Origin: Paratinospora sagittata
Taxonomy: Eukaryota; Streptophyta; Magnoliopsida; Ranunculales; Menispermaceae
Assembly (NCBI GenBank): GCA_035771175.1
Contig: CM069605.1
Span: forward strand, 19,151,788 to 19,215,787
Length of the DNA: 64,000 nt
Reading direction: 5' to 3'
Shown here in pieces: positions 45,890 through 55,551 of the stretch. Every line of letters starts with the position of its first letter. Within the stretch, counting starts at the first letter, position 1. Position numbers and translations under genes: made by a program. The notes under the pieces are model-generated. The model was given only the letters and a program-made list of their open reading frames with translations. It had not been told where the DNA came from and ran no database searches.

Positions 45890-48800
45890 TCAGCAGTTGG
45901 TGCTAGAAAACAATTCAGGGTATTTTTGTTTAATTGTTGATTCTAGTTCCCATGTTGCTTCCTCTACGCCGTGGTGATCCCAGAGCACTTTCACAAGTGG
46001 TATGCTACGGCGCCGTAGTTCTTGAGTTTTTGTATCTAAAATCTGGATTGCTTTCTCCTGGTACGTATTTCCTTCCTCAACCCGAACCTCGACTAAAGGG
46101 ATGATATGCGAAGGATCAGGACGATACTTGCGAAGCATAGATACGTGAAAAACGTCATGAACCTTAGGCATGGATGATGGAAGGGACAGACGATAAGCAA
46201 GTTTGCCAATACGTTCAATGATCGGAAATGGACCGATATATCGCGGGGAGAGCTTTCCTTTGATCCCAAAGCGTTTGACACCTCGGGTGGGCTGGACTTG
46301 TATAAAAACAAAGTCCCCCTTATCAAATTCCAGAGGCTGTCGCCGTTTGTCAGCATAGCTCTTCTGTCGACTTTGTGCAACACGAAGTCGTTCCTTTACT
46401 AGTGTGATCTTCTCAGAAGTCTCTTGAACTAGTTCAGGGCCCAACTGCGGTCGGTCTGCCATATCTAACCAGCATACCGGAGATCTGCAAGGCCGACCAT
46501 AGAGAGCCTCGTATGGTGCCATGCCGATACTAGTTTGGTAGCTGTTGTTGTATGCAAACTCAGCTAGATGTAAATACTTTGCCCATCCGTCATTAAAGTC
46601 CAAAATGCAGCATCGTAGCATGTCTTCTAAGATTTGGATAAGCCGTTCTGACTGCCCATCAGTCTGAGGGTGGAAGGCTGTGCTCATAGTGATCTTTGAA
46701 CCCATTCTAGTTTGGAAGCTTTTCCAAAAGTGTGAGGTGAAGCGAGGGTCTCGATCAGAGACGATCGTGAGTGGTATGCCATGAAGGCGTACGATCTCTC
46801 TTTCGTATAGTTCTGCAAGTTTGGCGGGAGTATCCGTGAACTTTATTGGCAAGAAGTGTGCAGACTTGGTGAGTCTGTCAATGATAACCCAGATAGCATC
46901 TTGCCCTTTATTATTTCGAGGTAAGGCTGTAACAAAATCCATTGCGATGTTCTCCCATTTCCATTCTCCAATAGGTAACGGCTGGAGAAGGCCAGAGGGA
47001 AGTCTGCGTTCTGCCTTAACTTTCTGGCAAACAAGACATCGAGCAACGAAGTCTGCAATTGCCTTCTTCATTCCAGAAAACCAGAATTGTCGCTTGACAT
47101 CCTGGTACATCTTGTCACCCCCAGGATGCATAGCATATCTCGAACAGTGCATCTCAGTAAGCACGTCTTTCCGAACCTCGGGATCGTTCGGAAGACAAAG
47201 ACGTTTTTTATAGAAAACGGCTCCGTCGTCAGAGACTGACCAATGAGGAAAGTCTTGCCCGCTGAGTATAAGTTCTCGTTTCTCCATTAACATAGGGTCA
47301 TTGGCTTGAGTAGCTGAAATCTTGCGAACGAGGTCAGAGGTAGCGGACAATTGAGAGAGTCGTGGACGTGGTCCCTCTTCGTTCAGCTGGAGGTTAAAGT
47401 TGTCCATCTCTGTAGCCAACTTCCCCATTTCATAGTTAAGAGTGCAAGCAACATAAGATTTTCTACTCAAAGCATCGGCCACAACATTGGCCTTTCCGGG
47501 ATGGTACTGGAGTTGGAAGTCATAGTCTTTCAAGAATTCCAACCATCTTCTTTGGCGAAGGTTTAGGTCTCTCTGAGTGTATATGTACTTAAGACTCTTG
47601 TGATCTGAGAAGACCTCGAACCGTTCACCGTAAAGGTAATGACGCCATAATTTAAGTGCAAACACAACAGCTGCAAGTTCCAAGTCATGGGTTGGGTAAT
47701 TACCCTCATGAATCTTCAGTTGCCGAGAGGCATATGCAACAACTTGGCCTTCTTGCATTAGCACGGCACCTAAGCCTTGGAGAGAGGCGTCGGTGTATAA
47801 TGAAAATCCAATTGCATTGCTTGGAGTGATAAGTACAGGTGCTGTCGTGAGGCGTTTCTTCAATTCCTGAAATGATGCTGCACAGGCGGAATTCCAGATA
47901 AAGCGCACGTCTTTTCGAGTGAGCTTGGTCATAGGTTCAGCAATCTTTGAGAAATCCTTGATGAAGCGTCTGTAATAGCCAGCCAAACCAAGAAAACTCC
48001 TAATCTGAGTAACAGTGGTAGGCTGCTTCCAGTTTAAGACGGCTTCAACCTTAGAAGGATCGACCTCAATGCCATTGCCGGAAACCACATGGCCGAGGAA
48101 TTGAACTCTCTGCGCCCAAAATTCGCACTTACTCAACTTTGCATACAGTTGGTGTCTTTGTAAGGTCTGGAGGACGATCTTCAAATGTAGTTTATGGTCT
48201 TCCTCGGTGGAGGAATATATCAAGATGTCGTCCACAAAAACCACCACAAATCGGTCTAAGTATAACCTGAATATACGATTCATCAAATCCATGAATGCAG
48301 CAGGGGCATTTGTTAGACCGAACGGCATAACTAAGAATTCGTAATGACCGTACCGAGTTCTGAACGCCGTCTTGGTGATGTCTGACTCCCGGATCCGGAG
48401 TTGGTGATAACCGGACCGTAAATCAATCTTAGAGAAGTATTTGGCGTCTCGAAGTTGGTCGAATAAGTCATCGATCCTGGGCAACGGATATCTGTTCTTG
48501 ATGGTGACGTTATTCAACTTGCGATAATCGATGCAAAGTCGTAACGAACCATCCTTTTTGCGAACAAACAGAACTGGAGCGCCCCAGGGTGATGAACTCT
48601 TTCGGATGAAACCATTACTCTCTAATTCTTTAAGTTGTTTGTCTAATTCGACCAGTTCAACATTTGACATTCTATATGGTGGAATTGAGATAGGCCCTGT
48701 CCCAGGTATGAGGTTGATCTCAAAATCAAATTCCCTAACTGGAGGTAGACCAGGAAGGTCATTAAAAAAAACTGTTGGGAATTCAGATACGACCGGAACA

Positions 48801-50611
48801 TCGCGTACTTCGGGAGGGTACAGAGCTGGTGATTCATTGTCGTTACCAAGAGACAACGCTCGAAGTTGTGACTTGAGAAGGGCAACTGTTGATTTGTGTA
48901 TCCATTGCCTTGTGCCCTGAATCTTAACAAACTCTCCTGTAGGCAAAGTTAACTGAACTTGCTTGTTCATACAGTCGATCTTTGCATTCAGTGGTGCCAG
49001 CCAGTCCATGCCGAGGATGATGTCGAAGTCATCAAAATCCATCACAAAAAGATCGGCATATATTATCTGTTCGGACATTCGAAGCTCACAGCGAGAACAC
49101 TGCAAATTCACGTCAGTACCCGATCCGAATGGTGATGTGACATGGAGTGTGATGTTTGTGGGTTCAGGATGCAGGCCTAAATGTCTTACCAATACTGATG
49201 ATATAAAAGAATGCGTAGCACCTGAATCAAACAAAACATGCACCATGGTATTGAACAAAGGAAAGGTACCTTCGACGACATTATTGTCTTGGAGGGGTTG
49301 GTGAGCGATGGCATATGCTCTGCCCTGATTCCGTGGACCCTGGTTCGGCTGGGTCTGCCTGGGTTGGGCATTAGCAGCAGGTGGTGCTTGTTGGACTGGA
49401 ATAGCAGGAATAGGTTGCTGAAGGTGCGGACAAAGATGTTTGACATGGCCCTTCTGGCCGCAGTTGTAACAAGTTGGCCTGTACTGCTGATGGTTTTGCT
49501 GGCCATTCTGATTATTGGGCTGGCCTTGTTGATTGGGGTGTCGGCCACCACCTCTGCCATTTCCGTTGCTACGGCCACCTCGTCCATAACGACCGCCACG
49601 GCCATGATTTCGGAAACCCTGGTGGTTAGAGTTAAAAGGTTCAGCCGCAGGTGTTGTGCCTGCATTCGGCGAAACCGGGGCTGGGAGGGCTGGGTTTTGA
49701 TTGTAGTAGGGCTTTTTCCTGTTGCCCTGTTGTGAGCCTTGTGGGGAAAATTGTGCAGGTCGTTTGCCCTTATTCATTCGCTGTTCTTGTAAGAGCTTCT
49801 CTTGTTCAAAGCTCATGGCCTTGTCAACAACCTCCTTGTAAATCTTGATGTCCAAGATCGATAAGGCTTGCCGAATGTCATGGCGAAGGCCATTATAAAA
49901 TTTCTCGGACTTATCTCGCTCCGTTGAGATGGTGGAGAGAGAGTAGACAGATAATTCTTTGAATTTTCCAGCATATTCTCTGACGGTCATGGTGCCCTGA
50001 TATAACTTAGCAAAATCCTGGCGCTTCTGCTTTGTCACCGCGCTGGGAAAATACTCATCAATAAACATTGATTCAAACTGTTGCCAAGTCATATCTGCTA
50101 TATTGACCCGTGGGTCTTCTTTCACTGTGAGCCACCATTTGTTTGCTCCACCAACAAGTTGGTAAGTTGCTAGTGGAATTTTGCGAGTCTCATCGACTCC
50201 CATTGCATCAAGAGCCTTCTTTGACTCATCTAGCCACTTTTGCACCTCATCAGGATCAATGGTGCCATCGAAAGTAAGAGGTTGTAGTCGCTTGTATTTA
50301 GTAATCTGATCGGTTTGAGCTTCCGACCCAAATTTTATAGGTGCTTGTACCGTGGCAACCTGACTGGCTGCAGTCTCACGAACGGCAGTTTGAACAGTGA
50401 CCTTCATCGCCTCAACAAATCCAGCGAAGAAGGTTTCAATGCTTGAAGGCATGGCAAAGGGTGCGGGTGGTGGTGGTATTGCCTGTCCAGATGTAGTGGT
50501 AGTGTCGGGTGTGGCCTGTGCTGTTGTCGAAGGCGGCGGTTCCTGAATCTCAGGAGGTGCCTCAACTGTAGGACGAACAGTACGTGGCCTTCCTCTCTTC
50601 CTGGTTTGCAT
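45890..50611 (-). CDS. Gag-pol polyprotein of family A (1573 aa)
   Basis: A single open frame for capsid and enzymes of a Ty3/gypsy chromovirus. Domains by residue: gag capsid-like part ~100-260; RG-rich linker ~330-360; zinc knuckle [14 protein letters not shown] 381-394; aspartic protease DSGAT 462-466; RT ~640-830 with FVDDIL around 792-797; RNase H with D941, E978, D1003, D1046; integrase zinc finger H1155, H1162, C1192, C1195 and core D1225, D1286, E1322 (35 residues between the last two); GPY/F-like part ~1450-1475; chromodomain-like tail ~1520-1570 ([17 protein letters not shown]). All key residues are present and there is no frameshift between gag and pol. The start ATG at 50611 follows an acceptor-like TTCTCCTTGCCAG eight bases upstream. 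Expression from the 5' LTR would have to pass ORF1 first unless that is spliced out. Confidence 0.97.
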   Translation of the reverse strand: MQTRKRGRPRTVRPTVEAPPEIQEPPPSTTAQATPDTTTTSGQAIPPPPAPFAMPSSIETFFAGFVEAMKVTVQTAVRETAASQVATVQAPIKFGSEAQTDQITKYKRLQPLTFDGTIDPDEVQKWLDESKKALDAMGVDETRKIPLATYQLVGGANKWWLTVKEDPRVNIADMTWQQFESMFIDEYFPSAVTKQKRQDFAKLYQGTMTVREYAGKFKELSVYSLSTISTERDKSEKFYNGLRHDIRQALSILDIKIYKEVVDKAMSFEQEKLLQEQRMNKGKRPAQFSPQGSQQGNRKKPYYNQNPALPAPVSPNAGTTPAAEPFNSNHQGFRNHGRGGRYGRGGRSNGNGRGGGRHPNQQGQPNNQNGQQNHQQYRPTCYNCGQKGHVKHLCPHLQQPIPAIPVQQAPPAANAQPRQTQPNQGPRNQGRAYAIAHQPLQDNNVVEGTFPLFNTMVHVLFDSGATHSFISSVLVRHLGLHPEPTNITLHVTSPFGSGTDVNLQCSRCELRMSEQIIYADLFVMDFDDFDIILGMDWLAPLNAKIDCMNKQVQLTLPTGEFVKIQGTRQWIHKSTVALLKSQLRALSLGNDNESPALYPPEVRDVPVVSEFPTVFFNDLPGLPPVREFDFEINLIPGTGPISIPPYRMSNVELVELDKQLKELESNGFIRKSSSPWGAPVLFVRKKDGSLRLCIDYRKLNNVTIKNRYPLPRIDDLFDQLRDAKYFSKIDLRSGYHQLRIRESDITKTAFRTRYGHYEFLVMPFGLTNAPAAFMDLMNRIFRLYLDRFVVVFVDDILIYSSTEEDHKLHLKIVLQTLQRHQLYAKLSKCEFWAQRVQFLGHVVSGNGIEVDPSKVEAVLNWKQPTTVTQIRSFLGLAGYYRRFIKDFSKIAEPMTKLTRKDVRFIWNSACAASFQELKKRLTTAPVLITPSNAIGFSLYTDASLQGLGAVLMQEGQVVAYASRQLKIHEGNYPTHDLELAAVVFALKLWRHYLYGERFEVFSDHKSLKYIYTQRDLNLRQRRWLEFLKDYDFQLQYHPGKANVVADALSRKSYVACTLNYEMGKLATEMDNFNLQLNEEGPRPRLSQLSATSDLVRKISATQANDPMLMEKRELILSGQDFPHWSVSDDGAVFYKKRLCLPNDPEVRKDVLTEMHCSRYAMHPGGDKMYQDVKRQFWFSGMKKAIADFVARCLVCQKVKAERRLPSGLLQPLPIGEWKWENIAMDFVTALPRNNKGQDAIWVIIDRLTKSAHFLPIKFTDTPAKLAELYEREIVRLHGIPLTIVSDRDPRFTSHFWKSFQTRMGSKITMSTAFHPQTDGQSERLIQILEDMLRCCILDFNDGWAKYLHLAEFAYNNSYQTSIGMAPYEALYGRPCRSPVCWLDMADRPQLGPELVQETSEKITLVKERLRVAQSRQKSYADKRRQPLEFDKGDFVFIQVQPTRGVKRFGIKGKLSPRYIGPFPIIERIGKLAYRLSLPSSMPKVHDVFHVSMLRKYRPDPSHIIPLVEVRVEEGNTYQEKAIQILDTKTQELRRRSIPLVKVLWDHHGVEEATWELESTIKQKYPELFSSTNC

Positions 50612-51385
50612 TTTCTCACTGGCAAGGAGAAAAGAAAACCAAGATTAAGAAACTGTAGGTAAGGATAATGTTGTAGTATGCTCAGCAACAATTTCGAGAG
50701 TACTGTAATATTAAAATCACTTATTTTTCTAAGTAGAGTGTAAAGTTGTTGTTGAGGAATCAAAGAATCTTATATATCTCGTATGTGTGGCCATGGTGTA
50801 AAAACAAACAAGGTTAGAATGTTTATATAATAAGTAGAAAACTTTGCAAGTAAAAAATTTGTTTTGGTGTTCGTGAACATACATATATTTCATTGAAAAT
50901 CCATACGAGTCATAAGAATTCTAAGATGTGCCTCGGTAAATATCCTAATCTAACGTTCTATCGCAAGCTTATGCATTCAAACGCTTACTCTTAGTCTGTT
51001 CGATTATTATCCAAGTTCATATGTCCCATACCACATGAATTCAGTAATAAGGGTGGAAACCAAGTTAAGTTGTATGAACACGGTCTCTAAAAACATTGGT
51101 TGAATAGAAGTTCACTAATAGTATCGTCCAAATTTACTCGTCCCATACCGTGTAAACTTAGTGATAATATTAGTAATGCAACTTTCTCCAAGTGTTTCTT
51201 TTCACACAAGGTCGTGGGTTTTCTTACTTCCACATTTTATTTAGTATCATCCAATTTTGTTGTGTCCCATACCACTCCAAAGTTAGTGATACAAAAGAAA
51301 GAATGGTTGTAAGTCGGCCCACCAAAGATAGTCTTAAACAAAACATTCCATTCATATATAATAGAAAAATTTACATTGCCAGTAA
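50612..51385 (-). other. ORF1-gag spacer with splice-acceptor-like end
   Basis: 774 bases without a gene. On the minus strand it begins after the ORF1 stop with AATGTAAAT, a weak donor-like site, and ends with a pyrimidine run and TTGCCAG at 50619-50620, a strong acceptor-like site just before the gag ATG. GTCCCATACC recurs at about 51023, 51142 and 51265, marking a degenerate ~120-bp repeat. The block is conserved in copy 1 (18419-19198). Confidence 0.75.
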
Positions 51386-52978
51386 TCAATTTTGACGTTC
51401 TTGCCTACCACCATTTCTCCGAGATCGACTGTTATGTACAGAATGACTACTAACAGAAGGTTGAGAGTTTGCCCGCTCTGCGTTGGGGTTTGGCAAACGA
51501 GTTAATACAAGATTGTGGCTCTCTTTCAGTGCAGCAATATTGGATGCCATTTCATCTAACCGTTCAAGTAGGTTAGTCGGTTGTCCCATTGGTGGTTGAT
51601 AGGTTGGTTGTCTCATAGGTGAAGGGTAGGCCATAGGCATTTGAGGAAAGTATTGGTTGTATGGGTGGTTCATAGGGGGAACATAGTTGGATTGATTGTG
51701 TGGGGATCCCCTAACCGGAACCCCTTGGATAATTTGGTTTGTTTGAGATGAAAAAGTTGGAAACAATGGGCTCATTGGAATGTTTGGCCCTCCAAGATTT
51801 GGTGAGGCCCAGTACTGTTGTTGTTGGTTTACAGCAACTTGTGGAACGGGCTGATACTGTACCGCAGAAGGTGGAACTCTTTGGTACGAAGTGTTGCCTT
51901 GAGTTTGTATGTTCCAAGTTGGTGGATTTGCTTGTGGACCTTGTCTATCATGACTTTGTAGTGGCGAATTTAGTGTGGCATATAATTCTTCGTCAGTAAG
52001 TGGTGGATCAATTGGATCAGTATTCAGGGCTGGGTTTGATGTAGGATTGGGATTTGAATCATTATTTGGGCCGTCTCTGACAGGCATCTTGCGTCGACAT
52101 TTGCGAAGGCAACGCCCGTGCTTGTCCCTCATTCTTTCGGCAGTTCTGTTTGTCGTGCTGAATACCTCTTCGTCAGTTACCCCTCCACTTGTGCCATAGG
52201 TCTTGAAGATAGAGGATGCTGTAACTGGTTCAGTGATCAGCTTTGACGTTCCATCGAAAGTGTCAACGTTGGCCTCGTGAAGGATCCGCATAATCAAGAC
52301 TCCGTAGCCGAGGAATTCCTTCTTTAAAGGGTTTTGAATCACCCTCAACATTTGTTGGATGATGATGTGTGGTAGAGAGACTTTTATGTTCTTCTCTATG
52401 CAATACAGCACAAGAAGTTGGGCCCTTGACATAGTGCCCCTAGTACCCCTTTCTGGCAAGATGTTGCCGTATACAATCTTTCCGAGGCCGACAAGAGATG
52501 GCTTAAGATGATTGTTTGGGAGGTTGGTGTATGTTGATTGAGTGTATGGCTCTTTGGCGACGAAATTAAACAGTTGTGCATTAGATTCGGCGATCGCTGC
52601 AACTGCCTGGGGATCATGTGGATCAATAATTATTGCCTCAATCGGAATTTCTAAAAGTCGAGCAATAATCTCGATGTTGATAGGAATTGTTGTTCCCATG
52701 AGTGTTGTCTCTAAGTGAGGGCTGATCTCATCTCCGTGAAGTCCCACGTGATTCATGGCTTCATAGAAGGATCGAACCAAGTTGTAAGAGACTTGACCCT
52801 CGACTTTGGTTATATTTAACCAATCCAGTGCTGCGAGTTTGTCATGAAGGATTGGACGGAGGCGGAGATCGCCATTGTCGATGCTCCTCATAGTCACAAC
52901 CTCTCGTTTGGACAATTCCGTTAGTCTAGTGGGAATTGGTTCCCTGCTAGTAGAAGATGTTCCCTCCCTTGAGGTCAT
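51386..52978 (-). CDS. ORF1, extra protein upstream of gag (530 aa)
   Basis: An intact ORF on the same strand as gag-pol, between leader and gag. The ATG at 52978 (MTSREGTSSTSRE) is chosen because it follows CCTTTCAG by eight bases and is conserved in all four copies. Residues ~65-240 (LVRSFYEAMN, ARLLEIPIE, NNHLKPSLVGLGKIVYGNIL, SRAQLLVLYCIEKNIKVSL) resemble the 'putative plant transposon protein' domain known from plant repeats, by pattern only. Then come a basic cluster RDKHGRCLRKCRRK (284-297), possibly a nuclear localisation or RNA-binding segment, a P/Q/N-rich part (~301-470), a helix with heptad-like spacing (LLERLDEMASNIAALKESHN, 470-489) and a basic RSRR tail. It is not gag, protease, RT or envelope-like; no membrane segment is seen. 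Its role is unknown. Confidence 0.9.
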   Translation of the reverse strand: MTSREGTSSTSREPIPTRLTELSKREVVTMRSIDNGDLRLRPILHDKLAALDWLNITKVEGQVSYNLVRSFYEAMNHVGLHGDEISPHLETTLMGTTIPINIEIIARLLEIPIEAIIIDPHDPQAVAAIAESNAQLFNFVAKEPYTQSTYTNLPNNHLKPSLVGLGKIVYGNILPERGTRGTMSRAQLLVLYCIEKNIKVSLPHIIIQQMLRVIQNPLKKEFLGYGVLIMRILHEANVDTFDGTSKLITEPVTASSIFKTYGTSGGVTDEEVFSTTNRTAERMRDKHGRCLRKCRRKMPVRDGPNNDSNPNPTSNPALNTDPIDPPLTDEELYATLNSPLQSHDRQGPQANPPTWNIQTQGNTSYQRVPPSAVQYQPVPQVAVNQQQQYWASPNLGGPNIPMSPLFPTFSSQTNQIIQGVPVRGSPHNQSNYVPPMNHPYNQYFPQMPMAYPSPMRQPTYQPPMGQPTNLLERLDEMASNIAALKESHNLVLTRLPNPNAERANSQPSVSSHSVHNSRSRRNGGRQERQN

Positions 52979-53035
52979 TCTTTTTGCTGAAAGGAAAATA
53001 AATTTGTGTGAAAGACACAAAATATATTCCTAATA

Positions 53036-53480
53036 TTTTTAAGATTTATACTTTGTCTGCTAGACATTTGTTTCGAGTGTTCTGTTGATGTTTATGCCAG
53101 CATGAGATTTTCTTCATTAGTGATTTGATGCATATATGTCGTATTCACTTATGAATGTATAGACATATTTCATCATAACTATATATAGTGTCCAAAAATC
53201 AACTATTTGGAATGTGTATATATGTCATATTTACATATGAATGTATAGACATATTTAATTATTTTAAGATTTATGTCTTGTCTGCTAGACATTATTTTCG
53301 AGTTTTCTGTTGATGTTTATGCCATCATGAAATTTTCTTTCATTAGGCGGTTAGATGTATATATGTCGTATTCACATGTATAGACATATCGACTCATAAC
53401 TATATATAGTTTCCAAAAATCAACTATTTAAAATGTATATATATGTCATATTCACATATGAATGTATAGACATAGTTAAT
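53036..53480 (-). repeat. ~225-bp tandem duplication in copy-3 leader
   Basis: Two units, starting near TTTTAAGATTTATACTTTG at 53036 and TTTTAAGATTTATGTCTTG at 53261. Each has TGTCTGCTAGACATT, a TGTTGATGTTTATGCCA phrase and GAATGTATAGACATA. Copies 2 and 4 have only one unit. Confidence 0.8.
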
Positions 53481-53629
53481 CATAATTATATATATAGTTT
53501 TCATAACGCAACTATATATATTGGAAATTGAGACTATATAAAAATCATATATAGTTATTTTTAATCCTAACTATATATGGAAGTCATATATATATAGTTT
53601 TAGAAATTTCAAATAGTAGTTTTTTTTTT

Positions 53630-53912
53630 TTTTTTTTTTTTTTTCCGAATATTCGAATAAATAATTTTCGAAAAGTAAATTTTCGAATTTTTTTTTTTTT
53701 TTTTTTTTTTTTTTGAATAAATAATTTTCGAAAAACAAAAATTTTTCGAAAATTTTTTTTTTTTTTTTAATTTTTTTTTTTATCGAATAAATAATTTTCG
53801 AAAAATAAAATTTTTTCGAAATTTTTTTTTTTTTTTTTTTTTTTTTGAATAAATAATTTTCGAAAAATAATTTATTTATTTATTTATTTTTTTTTTTTTT
53901 TTTTTTTTTTTA
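53630..53912 (-). repeat. T runs with TTCGAA near-palindromes
   Basis: Four to five units of GAATAAATAATTTTCGAA-like near-palindromes separated by long T runs (A runs on the element strand). The same motif is at 17221-17340, 21129-21235 and 63219-63512, but almost absent from copy 2, which has only an A run. The palindromes can form short hairpins and lie at the breakpoints of the copy-1 inversion. Confidence 0.85.
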
Positions 53913-54063
53913 TACGTACCTCATATACACTAATGTATATAGATACATATATTCAATAATAACTACACATATAGTTTCTAATAAATTATGACTATATGTA
54001 TATTTAAATCAATTATAGTTTCTTCCCCTAATTTGGTGGACTTGGGCGGGCCGTGGACCGTAC

Positions 54064-54075
54064 TCTCTGATACCA
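54064..54075 (-). promoter_or_regulatory. Primer-binding site, copy 3
   Basis: On the minus strand TGGTATCAGAGA, five bases after the 5' LTR end; one mismatch at the last base to the initiator Met-tRNA site. Confidence 0.85.
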
Positions 54076-55172
54076 TTAAATGTCACACCCCGCCCGGACG
54101 CGCCTAAACCGGCGGTACACTCTCGGACGGGGCGTGCATTTGGAACAATCATAATGGTAATAACAGAATACGCAGCGGAAATCCAGTACACAGTACAAAT
54201 CTGATTTCATATAATTCAGAATACTTTTGTACATAAAATGGTCAAGGGAACATACTTCCCAAAATCCCCAATGATTCATACAAAGGGTACAAAATGTGGG
54301 CCCCATAACCTGCACCCAGTCCACCCTAATTTCCTGTGAAAGATTTGATAATATTGGAGTGAGCTTAACGCGCTCAGTGGGTAAATAGTGCATGAGTATA
54401 ACAATTAATAAAGCATACTTCAATATCAAATATCTTAAATACACATGTAAGCATCATAATCAATCAATATGTATGTATGCATGACACCGTCACGTACTAA
54501 TGGTTTGATGAGCGTACATCGCCTGAGTTCACGTACTGGTGTCCTTCCCCGGGCGAAGCCAGGTTCTCACTGTACGTCCCTCCTCAGGAACGATGCTCTG
54601 GATTCACGTACTGATGTCCCTCCCCGGCGTAGCCAGGTTCACATGTACGTCCCTCTCCAGAGAAATAATATGAATAGTGAGCAATGCTTCTAACTATTCT
54701 ATGAGTCATAAACCATATACGTCCCTAGGTGGTGATATGTATGATGCCAATGCATGAACTAGTCTAGTCTACTGGTCTGGTCTTTTCTTGACATTTAGAC
54801 TGACTTTGGCATCGTCTAGTGATCCTTATTAGGGTCGGTATCACGACGTGCAAGGTTAGGACATTCAGGTCATAAACATTATTGATATAATGCAGTGTAA
54901 ATGAATAGTAGACATAATAATAATTGAATGTAAACTTTAATAAAAGTTATGAAACACGCAAACCTATGTTTCGTTCCCCACCTTCAGATCTGGTGCTTTT
55001 CTCCGGACGGAACTTCGTTGCACCGCTTTCAGATCTGGCGCTCTCCTCCGGACAGAAATTTGTTGCACCGCACCGGGAGTCTCAAAGACTAAAAACTTAG
55101 AATGCGTAAAAAGGAGAAGAAAAATCACAAGAGAAGGTGATTTGGTTTGAGAAATGAGAAATGAGGAGGTTT

Positions 55173-55181
55173 CTTATATAG
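55173..55181 (-). promoter_or_regulatory. LTR TATA box, copy 3
   Basis: CTATATAAG on the minus strand, next to the minisatellite; core promoter of the coding-intact element. Confidence 0.8.
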
Positions 55182-55190
55182 AGATTTTGT

Positions 55191-55474
55191 GCGCCTGAAC
55201 GTTCTGGCAGGCGCCTGAACGTTCTGGCAGGCGTCTGAACGTTCTGGCAGGCGCCTGAACGTTCTGGCATGGCGCCTGAACGTTCTGGCAGGCGCCTGAA
55301 CGTTCTGGCATGGCGCCTGAACGTTCTGGCAGGCGCCTGAACGTTCTGGCATGGCGCCTGAACGTTCTGGCAGGCGCCTGAACGTTCTGGCAGGCGCCTG
55401 AACGTTCTGGCAGGCGCCTGAACGTTCTGGCATGCCGCCTGAACGTTCTGGCAGGCGCCTGAACGTTCGGGCGT
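55191..55474 (-). repeat. LTR minisatellite, 14 units
   Basis: Fourteen AGAACGTTCA-containing units of 20-21 bp upstream of the TATA box of the intact element; the distal unit has CGAACGTTCA as in the other copies. It includes one GCCGCCTG variant near 55434. Confidence 0.95.
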
Positions 55475-55551
55475 TGCCCAAATAGTAAAAATTTCAAATG
55501 GTAAATTTTTTTTTTTTTTTTTTTTTTTTTTGTGAAATACAGGGTATTACA

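Larger units (their letters stand above)
52987..53919 (-). other. Leader resembling a 5' UTR intron, copy 3
   Basis: 933 bases, very AT-rich, no gene. On the minus strand it begins GTACGT after GAG and ends CCTTTCAG. It contains the TTCGAA/T-run repeats (53630-53912), TA-rich stretches and a ~225-bp tandem duplication. The corresponding interval is 398 bp in copy 2 and 707 bp in copy 4, so length varies while both ends are conserved, as expected for an intron. Confidence 0.55.
44292..55551 (-). mobile_element. Family-A element, copy 3: full length, coding-intact
   Basis: An 11,260-bp Ty3/gypsy element on the minus strand with perfect duplication CTAAC (44287-44291 and 55552-55556). Order on its own strand: 5' LTR, PBS, AT-rich leader, ORF1, 774-bp spacer, gag-pol, 3' UTR, PPT, 3' LTR. 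Both ORFs are open. Outside the minisatellite and T run the LTRs differ at only a few bases by eye (CTCACGG against CTCTCGG near 44332/54121, one change near 45317/55109). All parts needed for autonomous transposition are visible. RT-RNase H-integrase order and a chromodomain-like tail fit the Tekay/Del type of chromovirus. Confidence 0.97.
54081..55551 (-). repeat. 5' LTR of copy 3
   Basis: 1471 bp on the minus strand, TGTAATACCC to GGGGTGTGACA, with 14 minisatellite units and the doubled GGGACGTACA segment. The likely promoter for ORF1 and gag-pol. Confidence 0.95.

Noticed and set aside
51386..52978. ORF1 as an envelope-like protein
   Set aside because: It lies before gag, and no signal peptide, membrane segment or cysteine pattern is seen.
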